Origin: UBA7672 sp963784415
Lineage (GTDB): Bacteria > Pseudomonadota > Alphaproteobacteria > Caulobacterales > Hyphomonadaceae
Direction: 5' to 3'
Length of the DNA stretch: 64,000 nt
NCBI GenBank assembly: GCA_963784415.1
Contig: CAWARK010000016.1
Location: forward strand, 154,769 to 218,768
Part shown: piece by piece, positions 53,724-64,000 of the stretch
How the letters are laid out: each line of letters starts with the position of its first letter
Numbering within the stretch: the stretch's first letter is position 1
Made by a program: the position numbers and the translations under genes
Notes under the pieces: generated by a model
Database searches by the model: none
Told to the model about the DNA's origin: nothing
Seen by the model: the letters and a program-made list of their open reading frames with translations, nothing else

Positions 53724-55766
53724 CTACCAGACCTTCACGCGCTCGGCCGGCGCCAGATAGAGCTTGTCGCCTTCCTTCACGCCGAACGCCGTGTACCACG
53801 CATCGAGATTGCGCACCGTCAGAGCGCGATAGGGCGCAGGCGCATGGCCATTGGTCAGCACCTGCCGCCGCATCGCCGCCTCACGCGCCTTGTAGCGCCA
53901 GGTCTGCGCGAACGAGATGAAGAACTGCTGGTCGCCGGTGAAGCCGCCAACCGTCGGGCCTTCCTTGTCGCCCTCCGATGTGCGGTACGCATCATACGCG
54001 GCTGCAAGACCCGCCACGTCGGCGATGTTCTCGCTCAGCGTCAGCTTGCCGTTGAGGTTGAGGTCCGGGAACGGCTTGTAGGCGTCATACTGTTTGGCCA
54101 GGGCGTCCCCCGACGCCGTGAAGTGCGCGAAGTCTTCCGCCGTCCACCAGTTGCGCATCCGCCCCGTCGAATCGAACAGCGCGCCATTGTTGTCGAACGA
54201 GTGGCTGATCTCGTGGCCGATGATCGCGCCAACCGACGCATAGTTCACCGCCGCCGGCGCCTTGGGATCGAAATGCGGCGGCTGCAGTTCCGCCGCCGGG
54301 AAGTTCAGCGCATTCAGGATCGGCAGGTTCACCGCATTCACCAGCTGCGGGTTCATCACCCACTCGCCGCGATCCACCGGCTGACCGAGCCGCGCGATCT
54401 TCTGGTCGCTGTCCGACTGGGCCGCGCTCTGCACATTGCCGAATGCGTCGTCGGCCGCCACGTCCAGACCTTCATAGCTGCGCCATTTGTCGGGATAGCC
54501 GATGCCGACCTTCAGGACCGACAGCTTCGCCTTGGCTTCCTTCTTGGTGGCCGGGTCCATCCAGTCGAGCGCATCGATGCGCTTCTCGAACGCCGCCGTG
54601 ATGTTGGCGACCATCTCCTGCACGGCAGCCTTTGAGGCCGGTGGGAAATACTTGTCGACGTAGAGATGCCCCACGGCCTCCCCCAGCGCGGCGTTGGTCG
54701 CAGCAACACCACGCTTCCAGCGCTCCTGCTGTTGCGGCGTGCCCGACAGCGTCTTGCCGTAGAAGTCGAAACGCTCATCGACGAACGCCTTGGAAAGCTG
54801 GTTGGCGTTCCGGTCGATGTAATGGAAGGCGAGATACTCTTTCCACGTTGCAACCGGCACGGACTTCACCAGCGCGGATTCGCCGGTGAACGCGGCGGGC
54901 TGCCAGATCACGAACCCCTGCTGGCCAGCCAGCTTCGCCGTATCGAGGAAGGCCGCCCAGTCCATGCCCGGCGCCTTGGCGTCGAGCTCCGCACGTGTCC
55001 AGTGATTATTGCCCTTCGCGGGATCGCTGGTGTCGTCCACCGAGACGTGAACGCCTGCGATCTTCGTCTCGAGATCGAAAATGCGCTGCGCTTTTGCCTT
55101 GGCGTCAGCAACGCCCGCCAGCGTCAGCACCTTTTCGATATGCGCCTTGAAGGCGGCGCGCACGTCGGCCATGCGCGGCGTATCGGCCAGGTAATAGTCG
55201 CGGTCCGGCAGGCTCAACCCGCCCTGCATCAGGAACGGCGCATAGGTGTCCGGCTTGTCGAAGTCAGCCGCGACCCAGAGACAGAACAGGCTGTCCGTCG
55301 TCAGCTGGGTCGCGTTCATAACGTCGCACTCGGCGCGCAGCGTCGATCCGAAATACGCGGCCAGGCTCTTCTGGTCCTTGATGGTGTCGATGCTGGCGAG
55401 CTCGGCTTTCAGAGGCTCGGCGCCCTTCGCCTCGATGCCCGCCTCGTCCATGTACGCCTTGTAGAAGTCTGCAATCATCGCCGCTTCCGATCCCGGCTTC
55501 GGCGCGCCCGCCCCCGCGCCTTCAATCAGCGCTGCAACATCCTTGTCGACCTGTTCAGCGAGGATCGCGTTGCCGCCCCATGTTGACCGGTCAGCGGGAA
55601 TTTCGGTCGCCTTGTCCCAGGCGCCGTTGCCGTAGGCGAAGAAATCATCGCCCGGCTTTATCGCTGTATCCATGCCGGCTGCATCGATGCCCGCCTCATA
55701 GGTTGGCGCCGCTGGCGAGCAGCCCGCGAACAGAAGCGCTGAAGCAAGAAGGATGTGGCGTTTCAT
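53724..55766 (-). CDS. M13-family zinc metallopeptidase, lipoprotein
   Basis: A 680-residue neprilysin-like peptidase with a lipobox (LLASALLFAGC). N-terminal region DDFFAYGNGAWDKATEIPAD; catalytic zinc motif GAIIGHEISHSFDNNGALFD; the third ligand in SENIADVAGLAAAYDAY; C-terminal VRNLDAWYTAFGV. It cleaves short peptides outside the inner membrane. ATG 55766 fits the lipobox; the longer frame from 55970 runs through the intergenic space. Intact. Confidence 0.93.
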   Translation of the reverse strand: MKRHILLASALLFAGCSPAAPTYEAGIDAAGMDTAIKPGDDFFAYGNGAWDKATEIPADRSTWGGNAILAEQVDKDVAALIEGAGAGAPKPGSEAAMIADFYKAYMDEAGIEAKGAEPLKAELASIDTIKDQKSLAAYFGSTLRAECDVMNATQLTTDSLFCLWVAADFDKPDTYAPFLMQGGLSLPDRDYYLADTPRMADVRAAFKAHIEKVLTLAGVADAKAKAQRIFDLETKIAGVHVSVDDTSDPAKGNNHWTRAELDAKAPGMDWAAFLDTAKLAGQQGFVIWQPAAFTGESALVKSVPVATWKEYLAFHYIDRNANQLSKAFVDERFDFYGKTLSGTPQQQERWKRGVAATNAALGEAVGHLYVDKYFPPASKAAVQEMVANITAAFEKRIDALDWMDPATKKEAKAKLSVLKVGIGYPDKWRSYEGLDVAADDAFGNVQSAAQSDSDQKIARLGQPVDRGEWVMNPQLVNAVNLPILNALNFPAAELQPPHFDPKAPAAVNYASVGAIIGHEISHSFDNNGALFDSTGRMRNWWTAEDFAHFTASGDALAKQYDAYKPFPDLNLNGKLTLSENIADVAGLAAAYDAYRTSEGDKEGPTVGGFTGDQQFFISFAQTWRYKAREAAMRRQVLTNGHAPAPYRALTVRNLDAWYTAFGVKEGDKLYLAPAERVKVW

Positions 55767-55921
55767 CGGGTCTCTCCCGTTGTTTGACGCGCTTCTCCTA
55801 TCTCGTTGGTCGCGGGCCAGCAAATGAGAGTCGGCTATCCCGACGCGGTCATGTCCGCCCGCTGCGTGGGCAGCTGGATGGCTTCCGAATTGCCAAATGG
55901 GTTTATTGGAGAGCCTACGCC

Positions 55922-56350
55922 CTACTTCTTCGGCGCGAATTTCAGGCCAGCGACGCCCATCGTCTGCCACATGACATGGGCCCAGGTATTCAACCCCTGC
56001 AGCGGCTCGACCAGCATGACCCGCTCCGGCAGCCGGTCGCTGCGGACGAAATCCACGCGGGCGCCCGAGCGGCTGATATTCTTGACGACGACCGCAATCC
56101 GCTCACCGCCCTGAAACGTCAGCGTGCCGGGCTTGAAGGCAGGTGCGCGCGGTTCGCGATTTCCCGCGGAAGGGTCTTCCGGCACGAACGACGCCGTCTC
56201 CGCAACCTTGCGGACGCGCTGCGCGAACGCCTCTGGAACGCGACTGGATTTCTTGCCGAACACGGTTTTTCCGCCTGCACGCAAAGCTGTCGTTACGCCC
56301 TGCTTCGCAATCAACGTGCCGCCCGAACCGCTTAACCATCGCCACGGCAA
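55922..56350 (-). CDS. PilZ-domain protein
   Basis: A 142-residue protein with a basic N terminus (KTVFGKKSSRVPEAFAQRVR) and a PilZ-like C-terminal domain: VVVKNISRSGARVDFVRSD, then LVEPLQGLNTWAHVMWQ and GVAGLKFAP. The D/N-x-S-x-x-G part (NISRSGA) is present, but the upstream RxxxR motif that holds cyclic di-GMP is not obvious, so binding of the nucleotide is uncertain. Between it and the M13 gene (55767-55921) I see nothing else. Confidence 0.75.
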   Translation of the reverse strand: MPWRWLSGSGGTLIAKQGVTTALRAGGKTVFGKKSSRVPEAFAQRVRKVAETASFVPEDPSAGNREPRAPAFKPGTLTFQGGERIAVVVKNISRSGARVDFVRSDRLPERVMLVEPLQGLNTWAHVMWQTMGVAGLKFAPKK

Positions 56351-56461
56351 GCGGGTTACGCATCAGTCTGCCATCAGTTTCGACGAGATTTCGGCACGCA
56401 GACCCGCGCTTCAGCCGGAACCCGCCTCATGCCCGTCCCGATTTAGCGCGCCGGCGCCCGT

Positions 56462-57874
56462 TCAGGTTCGCCGGGACAGCGTCATCCTGATGCCGCCGCG
56501 GGGGCGTAGAGTGATGCGGGAACGCAGGGCCAGGTCCTGTCCGGGAACCAGGCGCAGGCGATAGCGCTGGGCGACGGTGGCGAGGATCAGACAGGCCTCG
56601 GTCATGGCAAGGCTCGCGCCGATGCAGACGCGTGGCCCGCCGCCGAACGGCATGTGCGCAAAGCGCGGCCGGCCCTTGGCCCGCTCCGGCGAAAAGCGCT
56701 CGGGATCGAACTGGTCAGGCGCATCCCACAGCTTGCTGTGGTGATGGATGATCCACGGCGCGACAAATATCTCCGTGCCTTTTGCAACCGGGCGGCCACA
56801 GATGACATCGTCTGCCACAGCCTGCCGGCCGCTGAGCCCCGGCGCTGCCGGATAGAGCCGCATCGTCTCCTCGATCACCATGCGGGTGTAGGGCAGGTTT
56901 TCGAGGTCTTCGTAGACCGGCATGCGCCCGCCCAGCACACGATCCAGTTCGGCATGAAGCTTTGCTTCCGCCGCCTGCCGCTGCGCCAGCAGGTAGAAGG
57001 CGAACGCCATCGTCACGGCGGTTGTCTCGTGCCCGGCGAAGAAGATGATCACCATCTCGTCGCGCACTTCCCTGTCGGTGAGCGCAAGGCCCGTGTCCGC
57101 ATCGCGCGCGGCGACCAGCCGGCCCAGCAGATCGTTCGCGCCCTCCCCGCCGGCCTTCGTGCGTTCCTGGATCAGCCTGTGCATCGTGCCGTCGAGCTGG
57201 CTGAAGATCTCCCGGATCTTCGCGATCTTGCCCCGCATCCGGATCGGCCCGATCACCGGCAGGATATCGAGCAAGCCGAAATTCATGGCGCCGAGGCCGC
57301 GCTGAAAGGTCGATCCGAACAGCTCGCCGATCTGGTCGCTGTCCGTGGAAAACATGGCGCGGGAAATGATCTTCAGCGTCAGCGCCGTCATGGCCTCCGC
57401 AATGTCGATCTCGGTCTCGGCGCCTCCGCCTTCGGCGCCCCCGTCTTTGGCGCCAAGACCGTCCCAGGCTGCGAGAAACTCCGCCGTCGCCGCCACCATG
57501 CCGGGCGCGTAGGACACGATGCTGCGATGATCGAAGGCGGGCGACATCAGCTTGCGATGCGCGCGCCATGTCTCACCATCGAGTGTGAGCAGTCCGTCGC
57601 CGAACGCCGCCGACAGAAAAGGCGCGTCCGAAGGCGTCTTGGGATAGTTGGCGACATTGTCGAGCAGGATACGCTTCACGCCCACCGGGTCGCTGACAAC
57701 CAGCGCGTTGCCGGCAATGCTCTTCATCTCGTAGATCAGGTCTTCATAGGCGCCGCGCGGCACCGTCGCCATGCCGTTCTCGCGCGCGACCTTGATCGTC
57801 TGCAAAAGCGAGAGGGGCTTCTCCGGCGGACTGAAACTCACCAGAGGCGGTTCGACAGCGCTGCCATCGCTCAT
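56462..57874 (-). CDS. Cytochrome P450
   Basis: A 470-residue soluble P450: I-helix FFAGHETTAVTMAFAF, ExxR in VIEETMRLYP, the PERF-like DPERFSPERAKG and the haem loop MPFGGGPRVCIGASLA with the Cys ligand. It belongs to the CYP102/CYP4-like long-substrate group by pattern only. It inserts oxygen into a substrate, and would need a ferredoxin and reductase, none of which is adjacent. Between residues 150 and 160 there is a Gly/Ala insert (GAKDGGAEGGGAETE). Intact. Confidence 0.92.
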   Translation of the reverse strand: MSDGSAVEPPLVSFSPPEKPLSLLQTIKVARENGMATVPRGAYEDLIYEMKSIAGNALVVSDPVGVKRILLDNVANYPKTPSDAPFLSAAFGDGLLTLDGETWRAHRKLMSPAFDHRSIVSYAPGMVAATAEFLAAWDGLGAKDGGAEGGGAETEIDIAEAMTALTLKIISRAMFSTDSDQIGELFGSTFQRGLGAMNFGLLDILPVIGPIRMRGKIAKIREIFSQLDGTMHRLIQERTKAGGEGANDLLGRLVAARDADTGLALTDREVRDEMVIIFFAGHETTAVTMAFAFYLLAQRQAAEAKLHAELDRVLGGRMPVYEDLENLPYTRMVIEETMRLYPAAPGLSGRQAVADDVICGRPVAKGTEIFVAPWIIHHHSKLWDAPDQFDPERFSPERAKGRPRFAHMPFGGGPRVCIGASLAMTEACLILATVAQRYRLRLVPGQDLALRSRITLRPRGGIRMTLSRRT

Positions 57875-57969
57875 GAAATGTCTCCGCCCCGCTTCGGCGA
57901 CTTGATTGTCGCTCTCATTTGGTCCGATGCGGACGGTAGGCCTGCCTGCAATCGGGGTCCAGCGCCGCT

Positions 57970-58974
57970 TCAGGGTGCGGCGGCCTCACCTTGCAGCGCC
58001 GCGCGCAACACGTTGGGATTATAGAGCGACGCGGTGGCATGCGTCTCGACCGGCGCGCGCAAGCCTTCGAGTTGCTTTACCGCTTTGCCGAACGTGTTGT
58101 CCGGGTCGCAGGTGTGATAGCAGGGAACGTTAGCCTCGACATAGATCATCCACGCTTCGATGGCCCTGCTGGCCGCGACGATAGCATTGCGAAGGCCAGC
58201 CTGGTCGGCTGCGATGAACCGCTCGTGCAGGACCCCGAGCCGTTCGCGTGCGGCCCGCGCCATCAGCAGCGCGCCAGCGCGTTCGTTCGTCGTCATGAAG
58301 AGTATTGGCTTCGTTGAACGCCATGAGCATCGGCCAGATCGTCCGCCGCAGAGACCGGCGTCGTGGCATCGGGATCCGCGCATTCGGAGCAGGTCTGTCG
58401 CATTCATAGGCTGATCAGCGCCTCGAATACGTGGGAGACGGCTCCTGCGCCGTCGAACTCTTCGACGATCAGGCCGTGCACCTTCGTCGCGGAAGGCCGG
58501 GCTCTTGCGATCCTTGATCTGCTTGCCGTCGCGTGCGGCGACATCGGGAATAGGCACGGATCGAACGCCCCGTTGCCCCTCACCTTCGAGAACAGGCTCA
58601 GGTGACGTCCGCCGTCCCCGGCGTGCCGGATACGCCTTCGACGAAGAAGTCCGCGTTGCCGCGTCCGTTGAGATGGCAGGACGAGCACGACAGGCCCATG
58701 CGCGCGGCCGCCCCGCCCAGCAGCGCGGGCGATTCGAACGCCAGCCGGCCGAGTCTCGTAGCGGTCGTCGAGAGGCCAGCGGGCTCTGATTGACGCGGGC
58801 CTTTCCTGTCGATCGGCGCAGGCGACAGGCCGCGTCGTCAGCGCCGTCGACCTTGTCCGCGCCCGGCGCGATCCATCGCAAGGCACGCAGGCTGTCGCGG
58901 GTAAGCGGCGCATCGTCCGCTTCCGGCGCGCTGGCGCACGCTGCTGCGACAAGCACCAGTCCAGCGGCAAGCAA
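57970..58974 (-). pseudogene. c-type cytochrome (peroxidase-like) with about seven frame switches
   Basis: Reading across all three minus frames gives one coherent exported cytochrome: lipobox-like start (LVLVAAACASAPEADD), FESPALLGGAAARMGL, haem motif CSSCH (58673-58687), LNGRGNADFFVEGVSG, LFSKVRGNGAFDP, VPIPDVAARDGKQIKDRK, KVHGLIVEEFDGAGAVSHVF, CSECADPDATTPVSAADD, MAFNEANTL and finally FMTTNERAGALLMARAARE to the stop. Changes of frame occur near 58830, 58605, 58560, 58485, 58400, 58320 and 58300. The residues stay family-like throughout, which suggests poor local sequence more than decay. The TPR gene upstream is probably in the same transcript. Confidence 0.65.
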
Positions 58975-58999
58975 TCTCTGGCCGATTCAGGCCAACTGC

Positions 59000-59920
59000 T
59001 CAGGAGTGTCCGCCCGCGATCCACCGGCGCAGCTCCTCGGCTTCCTCGCAACCGAACTTGCAGATCGTATCGAGCTTCACGAGTTGCTGCTTCGCCTTGG
59101 CCATCTGTCCGGTCTCGACATAGTACTCGCCGAGATATTCGTTGGCGCCGCGATGGTCGGGCGCAAGCTCGAGGGCGGCCGAGTAGTAGCTGACCGCCAC
59201 GTCGTAATTGTGCAGCTTGCGGTTGGCGAAGCCCTGATAGGTCAGCACGTCCGGATGCGGCCCGAGCGCCAGCGCGGCATCTTTCAGCGACCACAGGGCG
59301 TCCTCATAGCGGCCCTCGTTGATGAGGCCGAACGCCTGCAGGTAGGCCGCATCGCCATCCTTCGCCGAGGCGAAGTGCACGAGATCGCCCGACAGCTGCA
59401 TCGGGTGACGCAGGCGTCGCGGTATAGAGATCGATCCGCGCGAGGCCGGCGTCGATCGCCTTGGCTTCCGGGCATGTCCCGGCGCACTTGGCCTTGGCGG
59501 CTTCCAGCGCGGTCTTCTGTTCGGCGGCCTTGCCCGCGTCGCCCAGCTTCGCCTCGATCGCGCCGAGCCAGCCGCGCGCGCCTGCACATGGTTGGCGTCG
59601 TACTTGACGGTGATGCGCAGGTATTTGCGGGCCTGCTCGAAATCCTGCTGGCCGATCTGCGTCAGCGACATCATGAAATTGCTGCTGGGATCCTTGGGCG
59701 CGGCGTCGAGCACATCGTCGAACGCTTTTTCCGCCTGCTTGAAATTCCCCGCCTTCAGCAGCTCCACGCCCTGCGCATACCGCTTGGCCGGATCCACCCG
59801 CGACCCACTCGCCGACGGCGCACCGCCGCCTCCTCCACCCCCGCCGCCCGCCGCAAGCGCCGGCGTTGCAACGAGGGCTGCCGCTGCAACGGCGATCAGC
59901 ATGAGGTCACGGGTTTTCAT
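59000..59920 (-). CDS. Secreted TPR protein, two compensating frameshifts
   Basis: ATG 59920 (GGGAGGATC upstream) gives a signal peptide (LMLIAVAAAALVATPALA), a Gly run and TPR repeats (AEKAFDDVLDAAPKDPSSN; GLINEGRYEDALWSLKDAAL; DVAVSYYSAALELAPDH). Between about 59580 and 59405 the direct frame is meaningless, while another frame reads GWLGAIEAKLGDAGKAAEQK and KAKCAGTCPEAKAIDAGLA, clearly the real protein. The first shift is explained by a missing G in a GG run near 59577, the second by an extra base near 59406. About 306 residues. It probably works in the periplasm with the cytochrome encoded 26 bases downstream. Confidence 0.75.
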   Translation of the reverse strand: MKTRDLMLIAVAAAALVATPALAAGGGGGGGGGAPSASGSRVDPAKRYAQGVELLKAGNFKQAEKAFDDVLDAAPKDPSSNFMMSLTQIGQQDFEQARKYLRITVKYDANHVQARAAGSARSRRSWATRARPPNRRPRWKPPRPSAPGHARKPRRSTPASRGSISIPRRLRHPMQLSGDLVHFASAKDGDAAYLQAFGLINEGRYEDALWSLKDAALALGPHPDVLTYQGFANRKLHNYDVAVSYYSAALELAPDHRGANEYLGEYYVETGQMAKAKQQLVKLDTICKFGCEEAEELRRWIAGGHS

Positions 59921-60152
59921 GAGCGATCCTCCCAACGGACTGCGCGGAGCCTACACCCGCGCCTTTGCCGCGCCAGATGAAAAAACCGCTGGCCGCACAC
60001 GAAAGCGCGCCCGAATAAGAGGAAGTGAGGTTACGCAGCGTGAGATCTGGCGCTTCACGTTGCGCGACTGAAACGCCGTCAGCAAACCAGCCACCAACTC
60101 GGACTTGCCCCGCGCCACGGCTGTGGTGGAATGGCCGTCAGGGAGATGACCC

Positions 60153-60578
60153 TTGGCCGTCAACTTCGCCATCTCAGCTTCGCGCGCCCTTGCCCGCACC
60201 AGCCGCCGCGAACCGCACGCGGAACTGAAGCAGGCCGCGTCGGTCTGGCGCGCCGCACACCGGGAACAGCGCGAGAACGAGCTGAAGGAAATGGGGGTTG
60301 TGATCCCCCTCTCGGACTGGCTCGGGCACAACAACGGGCCCGACATTCTGGAAAACCTGCTGTTCAAGGAATGGTGCTGGACGCGGGCCCGGAAAGCTGC
60401 ATTCGCCCCTCCCGACCCCGAAACGGGCGCCCGATGGGCCCGCAAGGCCGAAGAATTGGGCCTTTCTTACGCGGAATATCGGTTGGAACTGCTTGAACGC
60501 GGGCGTCATCCGACGGATGAAGACGCTCGACGCATTCGTGAGGCGCGACCAAGTACAGCGTGCCGCACGAGGGTGTGA
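60153..60578 (+). CDS. Hypothetical protein with GHNNGP motif
   Basis: TTG 60153, seven bases after GGGAG, gives 141 residues. A basic, helical start (RTSRREPHAELKQAASVWRA) leads to the phrase LSDWLGHNNGPDILENLL and FKEWCWTRARKAAFAPP; the rest is charged and helical (AEELGLSYAEYRLELLERG). No signal or membrane segment. I do not recognise a family; the GHNN phrase recurs in some alphaproteobacterial and phage proteins, from memory. It ends just ahead of the dnaK promoter. The gap 59921-60152 shows no other gene. Confidence 0.55.
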   Translation: MAVNFAISASRALARTSRREPHAELKQAASVWRAAHREQRENELKEMGVVIPLSDWLGHNNGPDILENLLFKEWCWTRARKAAFAPPDPETGARWARKAEELGLSYAEYRLELLERGRHPTDEDARRIREARPSTACRTRV

Positions 60579-60587
60579 CGAATATCT

Positions 60588-60615
60588 CTTGAGCCTGACC
60601 CGCCAGTTCCCATAT
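60588..60615 (+). promoter_or_regulatory. RpoH (sigma-32) heat-shock promoter of dnaK
   Basis: CTTGAGC (60588-60594), 14 bases, CCCATAT (60609-60615): a close match to the sigma-32 consensus CTTGAAA - 11 to 15 - CCCATnT. It starts 138 bases ahead of the dnaK ATG and directly after the preceding gene stop. No CIRCE palindrome is seen, in agreement with sigma-32 control of dnaK in alphaproteobacteria. Confidence 0.75.
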
Positions 60616-60752
60616 GAGCCCCAGCCCGCAAGGACTTCTGGTTCTTGTGCGGGATCAATGACCAAGACCATGGGGTCGCCCAATCGGGGTGCTGCTAGTC
60701 AGGCCCGAACATGTGGGTGGGGCGGCCGCCGCAGAAAAGGACGTTTGTAGTT

Positions 60753-62663
<1,911 letters not shown>

Positions 62664-62703
62664 TAGCTGGTCAGACAGTGTCAGTTGAGGTGAAGAATTG
62701 GAC

Positions 62704-62748
62704 GGGCCATGGTCTGGCGGGGGCTTTAATCCCCACGGGTCATGGCCC
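62704..62748 (+). terminator. Hairpin between dnaK and dnaJ
   Basis: GGGCCATG (62704-62711) pairs with CATGGCCC (62741-62748), enclosing a smaller GGGG/CCCC stem (62720-62734). TTTT follows seven bases later. It may reduce dnaK read-through into dnaJ or protect the dnaK mRNA end. Confidence 0.45.
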
Positions 62749-62874
62749 ATCTAGTTTTCGGGCCCACCAGATCCGGGCCAACTAATTTCAGCGGTTGCTA
62801 AGGTTCGCCTGCAATACATCGTTAATGGCGCGGCGAGCGGAGTTGTACGTCTTGATTATGGTCCGGTCCTCACA

Positions 62875-64000
62875 ATGAGCGAGCGCTCCTACTACGATGT
62901 ACTCGGTGTGGCGAAAGACGCCGACGAGAAAGTCCTCAAATCGGCCTTTCGCAAGAAGGCGATGGAGTACCACCCCGACCGCAATCCGGGGTGCAAGGAC
63001 TCCGAGGCGAAGTTCAAGGAAATGTCCGAGGCCTACGAGGTCCTCAACGACCCGCAGAAGCGCGCGGCCTATGACCGGTTCGGCAAGGCCGGCGTGAACG
63101 GCAATGGCGGTGGCGGCCCGCAAGGGCGGCCTGAAGATATCTTCCGCGACGTGTTCGGCGATGTGTTCTCCGAATTTTTCGGCGGCCAGCAGCGCGCGCA
63201 GCGCGGCGGCCCCGCGCGCGGGGCAGACCTGCGTTATGATTACGAGATCAGCCTTGAGGACGCCTTCGGCGGCAAGCAGGCCGAGATCAACGTCCCGACC
63301 AATGAGTCCTGTGCGCCCTGCAAGGGCTCGGGCGCCGAGCCGGGCACGCAGCCCGAGATCTGCACCACGTGTCAGGGCCATGGCCGCGTCCGCGTGAGCC
63401 AGGGCTTCTTCACCATGGAGCGTACCTGCGGTCGCTGCCAGGGTTCAGGCCATGTCATCAAGACGCCGTGCCGCGAGTGCGGCGGACGCGGCGCGGTGCG
63501 CAAGGATCGCACGCTCGCAGTCAGCATTCCCGCCGGCATCGAAGATGGCCAACGCATCCGCCTGTCTGGCGAAGGCGAGCCCGGCCCGAAGAACGGCCCG
63601 AAAGGCGACCTCTACATTTTCGTATCCGTACGCGAGCATGAACTGTTCGAGCGCGACGGACAGACGCTGTTCGCGCGCACGCCCGTGACGATGACCACGG
63701 CGGCGCTCGGCGGCGAGATCGAGATGCCGACCATCGACGGCGCGCGGATGAAAGTTTCGATCCCCGAAGGCGCGCAGACCGGCAAGCGCATGCGCCTCAA
63801 GGGCAAAGGCATGCCGAACCTGCGCGGCGGATCGAATGGCGACATGGTCGTCGAACTCTTCGTCGAGACGCCGACGCACCTGACGCCCAAGCAGAAAGAA
63901 CTGCTGCAACAGTTCGCGGCCGAGTGCTGCCCGAGCGGGAAGTGCCACCCGGAGAGCCAGGGCTTCTTCAAGAAAGTGAAGAAGTTCTTCGAGGAAGACT
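62875..64000 (+). CDS. dnaJ: Chaperone DnaJ (Hsp40), last few codons missing
   Basis: An open frame from ATG 62875 to the window end (375 codons). J domain with YYDVLGVAKDADEKVLKSAF and HPDRNPG (the HPD switch that stimulates DnaK), a Gly-rich linker (GKAGVNGNGGGG), four CxxCxGxG zinc repeats (CAPCKGSG, CTTCQGHG, CGRCQGSG, CRECGGRG) and C-terminal substrate domain (FVSVREHELFERDG). The frame still runs at EEDX, and full DnaJ is about 380 residues, so only a few codons are missing. It has 211 bases to dnaK, enough for its own promoter. Confidence 0.95.
   Translation, partial: MSERSYYDVLGVAKDADEKVLKSAFRKKAMEYHPDRNPGCKDSEAKFKEMSEAYEVLNDPQKRAAYDRFGKAGVNGNGGGGPQGRPEDIFRDVFGDVFSEFFGGQQRAQRGGPARGADLRYDYEISLEDAFGGKQAEINVPTNESCAPCKGSGAEPGTQPEICTTCQGHGRVRVSQGFFTMERTCGRCQGSGHVIKTPCRECGGRGAVRKDRTLAVSIPAGIEDGQRIRLSGEGEPGPKNGPKGDLYIFVSVREHELFERDGQTLFARTPVTMTTAALGGEIEMPTIDGARMKVSIPEGAQTGKRMRLKGKGMPNLRGGSNGDMVVELFVETPTHLTPKQKELLQQFAAECCPSGKCHPESQGFFKKVKKFFEED

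Overview
The window is high-GC DNA from an alphaproteobacterium. It carries a fabA-fabB pair with an enoyl reductase FabI close by, an rimP-nusA-ylxR-infB operon, a dnaK-dnaJ pair, an SDHAF4-like (DUF1674) gene divergent from htpX, and coaBC next to dut. A lipoprotein of the CC0125/CC1285 type and many secreted S9, M13 and metallo-beta-lactamase-fold hydrolases point towards Caulobacterales/Hyphomonadaceae-like bacteria. That placement is inference from gene content; there is no rRNA gene in the window, and I saw no tRNA gene.

Layout. 1-2.1 kb: 5' part of an S9 peptidase, htpX, an SDHAF4-like gene and a small Gly-rich secreted protein. 2.1-2.87 kb: a gene-free stretch of inverted and palindromic repeats. 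2.87-13.3 kb: glucokinase, Kef-type antiporter plus CDF metal exporter, a GT2 glycosyltransferase, two small envelope proteins, aldehyde dehydrogenase, carboxylesterase, a VOC protein and a small unknown. 13.4-19.6 kb: GFA protein, coaBC, Dabb protein, dut, a PIF1/RecD-like helicase, moeB and a KgtP-like transporter. 19.6-25.2 kb: S9 peptidase, two tandem MBL-fold hydrolases, a lipoprotein and an SH3/TonB-C-like envelope protein. 25.3-33.9 kb: 2-hydroxyacid dehydrogenase, SH3 protein, fabA, fabB, then an inserted block with an AAA+ ATPase/TPR-membrane-protein pair, then fabI. 34.4-46 kb: udk and rbfA, alkylation repair (mpg, ada), an SPFH-RHH module with a striking palindromic operator candidate, a hydrolase, a DUF6351-like protein, a GMC oxidoreductase and two SDRs. 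46-52.1 kb: infB, ylxR/L7Ae fusion, nusA and rimP, read leftward and closed by a clear intrinsic terminator. 52.3-60 kb: serine hydrolase, M13 peptidase, PilZ protein, cytochrome P450, a frame-broken c-type cytochrome and a secreted TPR protein. 60-64 kb: an unknown protein, an RpoH-type promoter, dnaK, and dnaJ cut by the window end.

Quality caveat. At least eleven otherwise well conserved genes are broken by single-base frame changes (glk, kef, CDF, GT2, carboxylesterase, VOC, coaBC, helicase, second MBL, SH3/TonB-C, TPR), and one cytochrome gene switches frame about seven times. All lie in 2.8-24.5 kb or 58-59.6 kb; the 33 kb between contain none. Several are collapsed homopolymers. This looks like local sequence error rather than gene decay, so coordinates for those genes span the frames and the proteins must be read across the shift.
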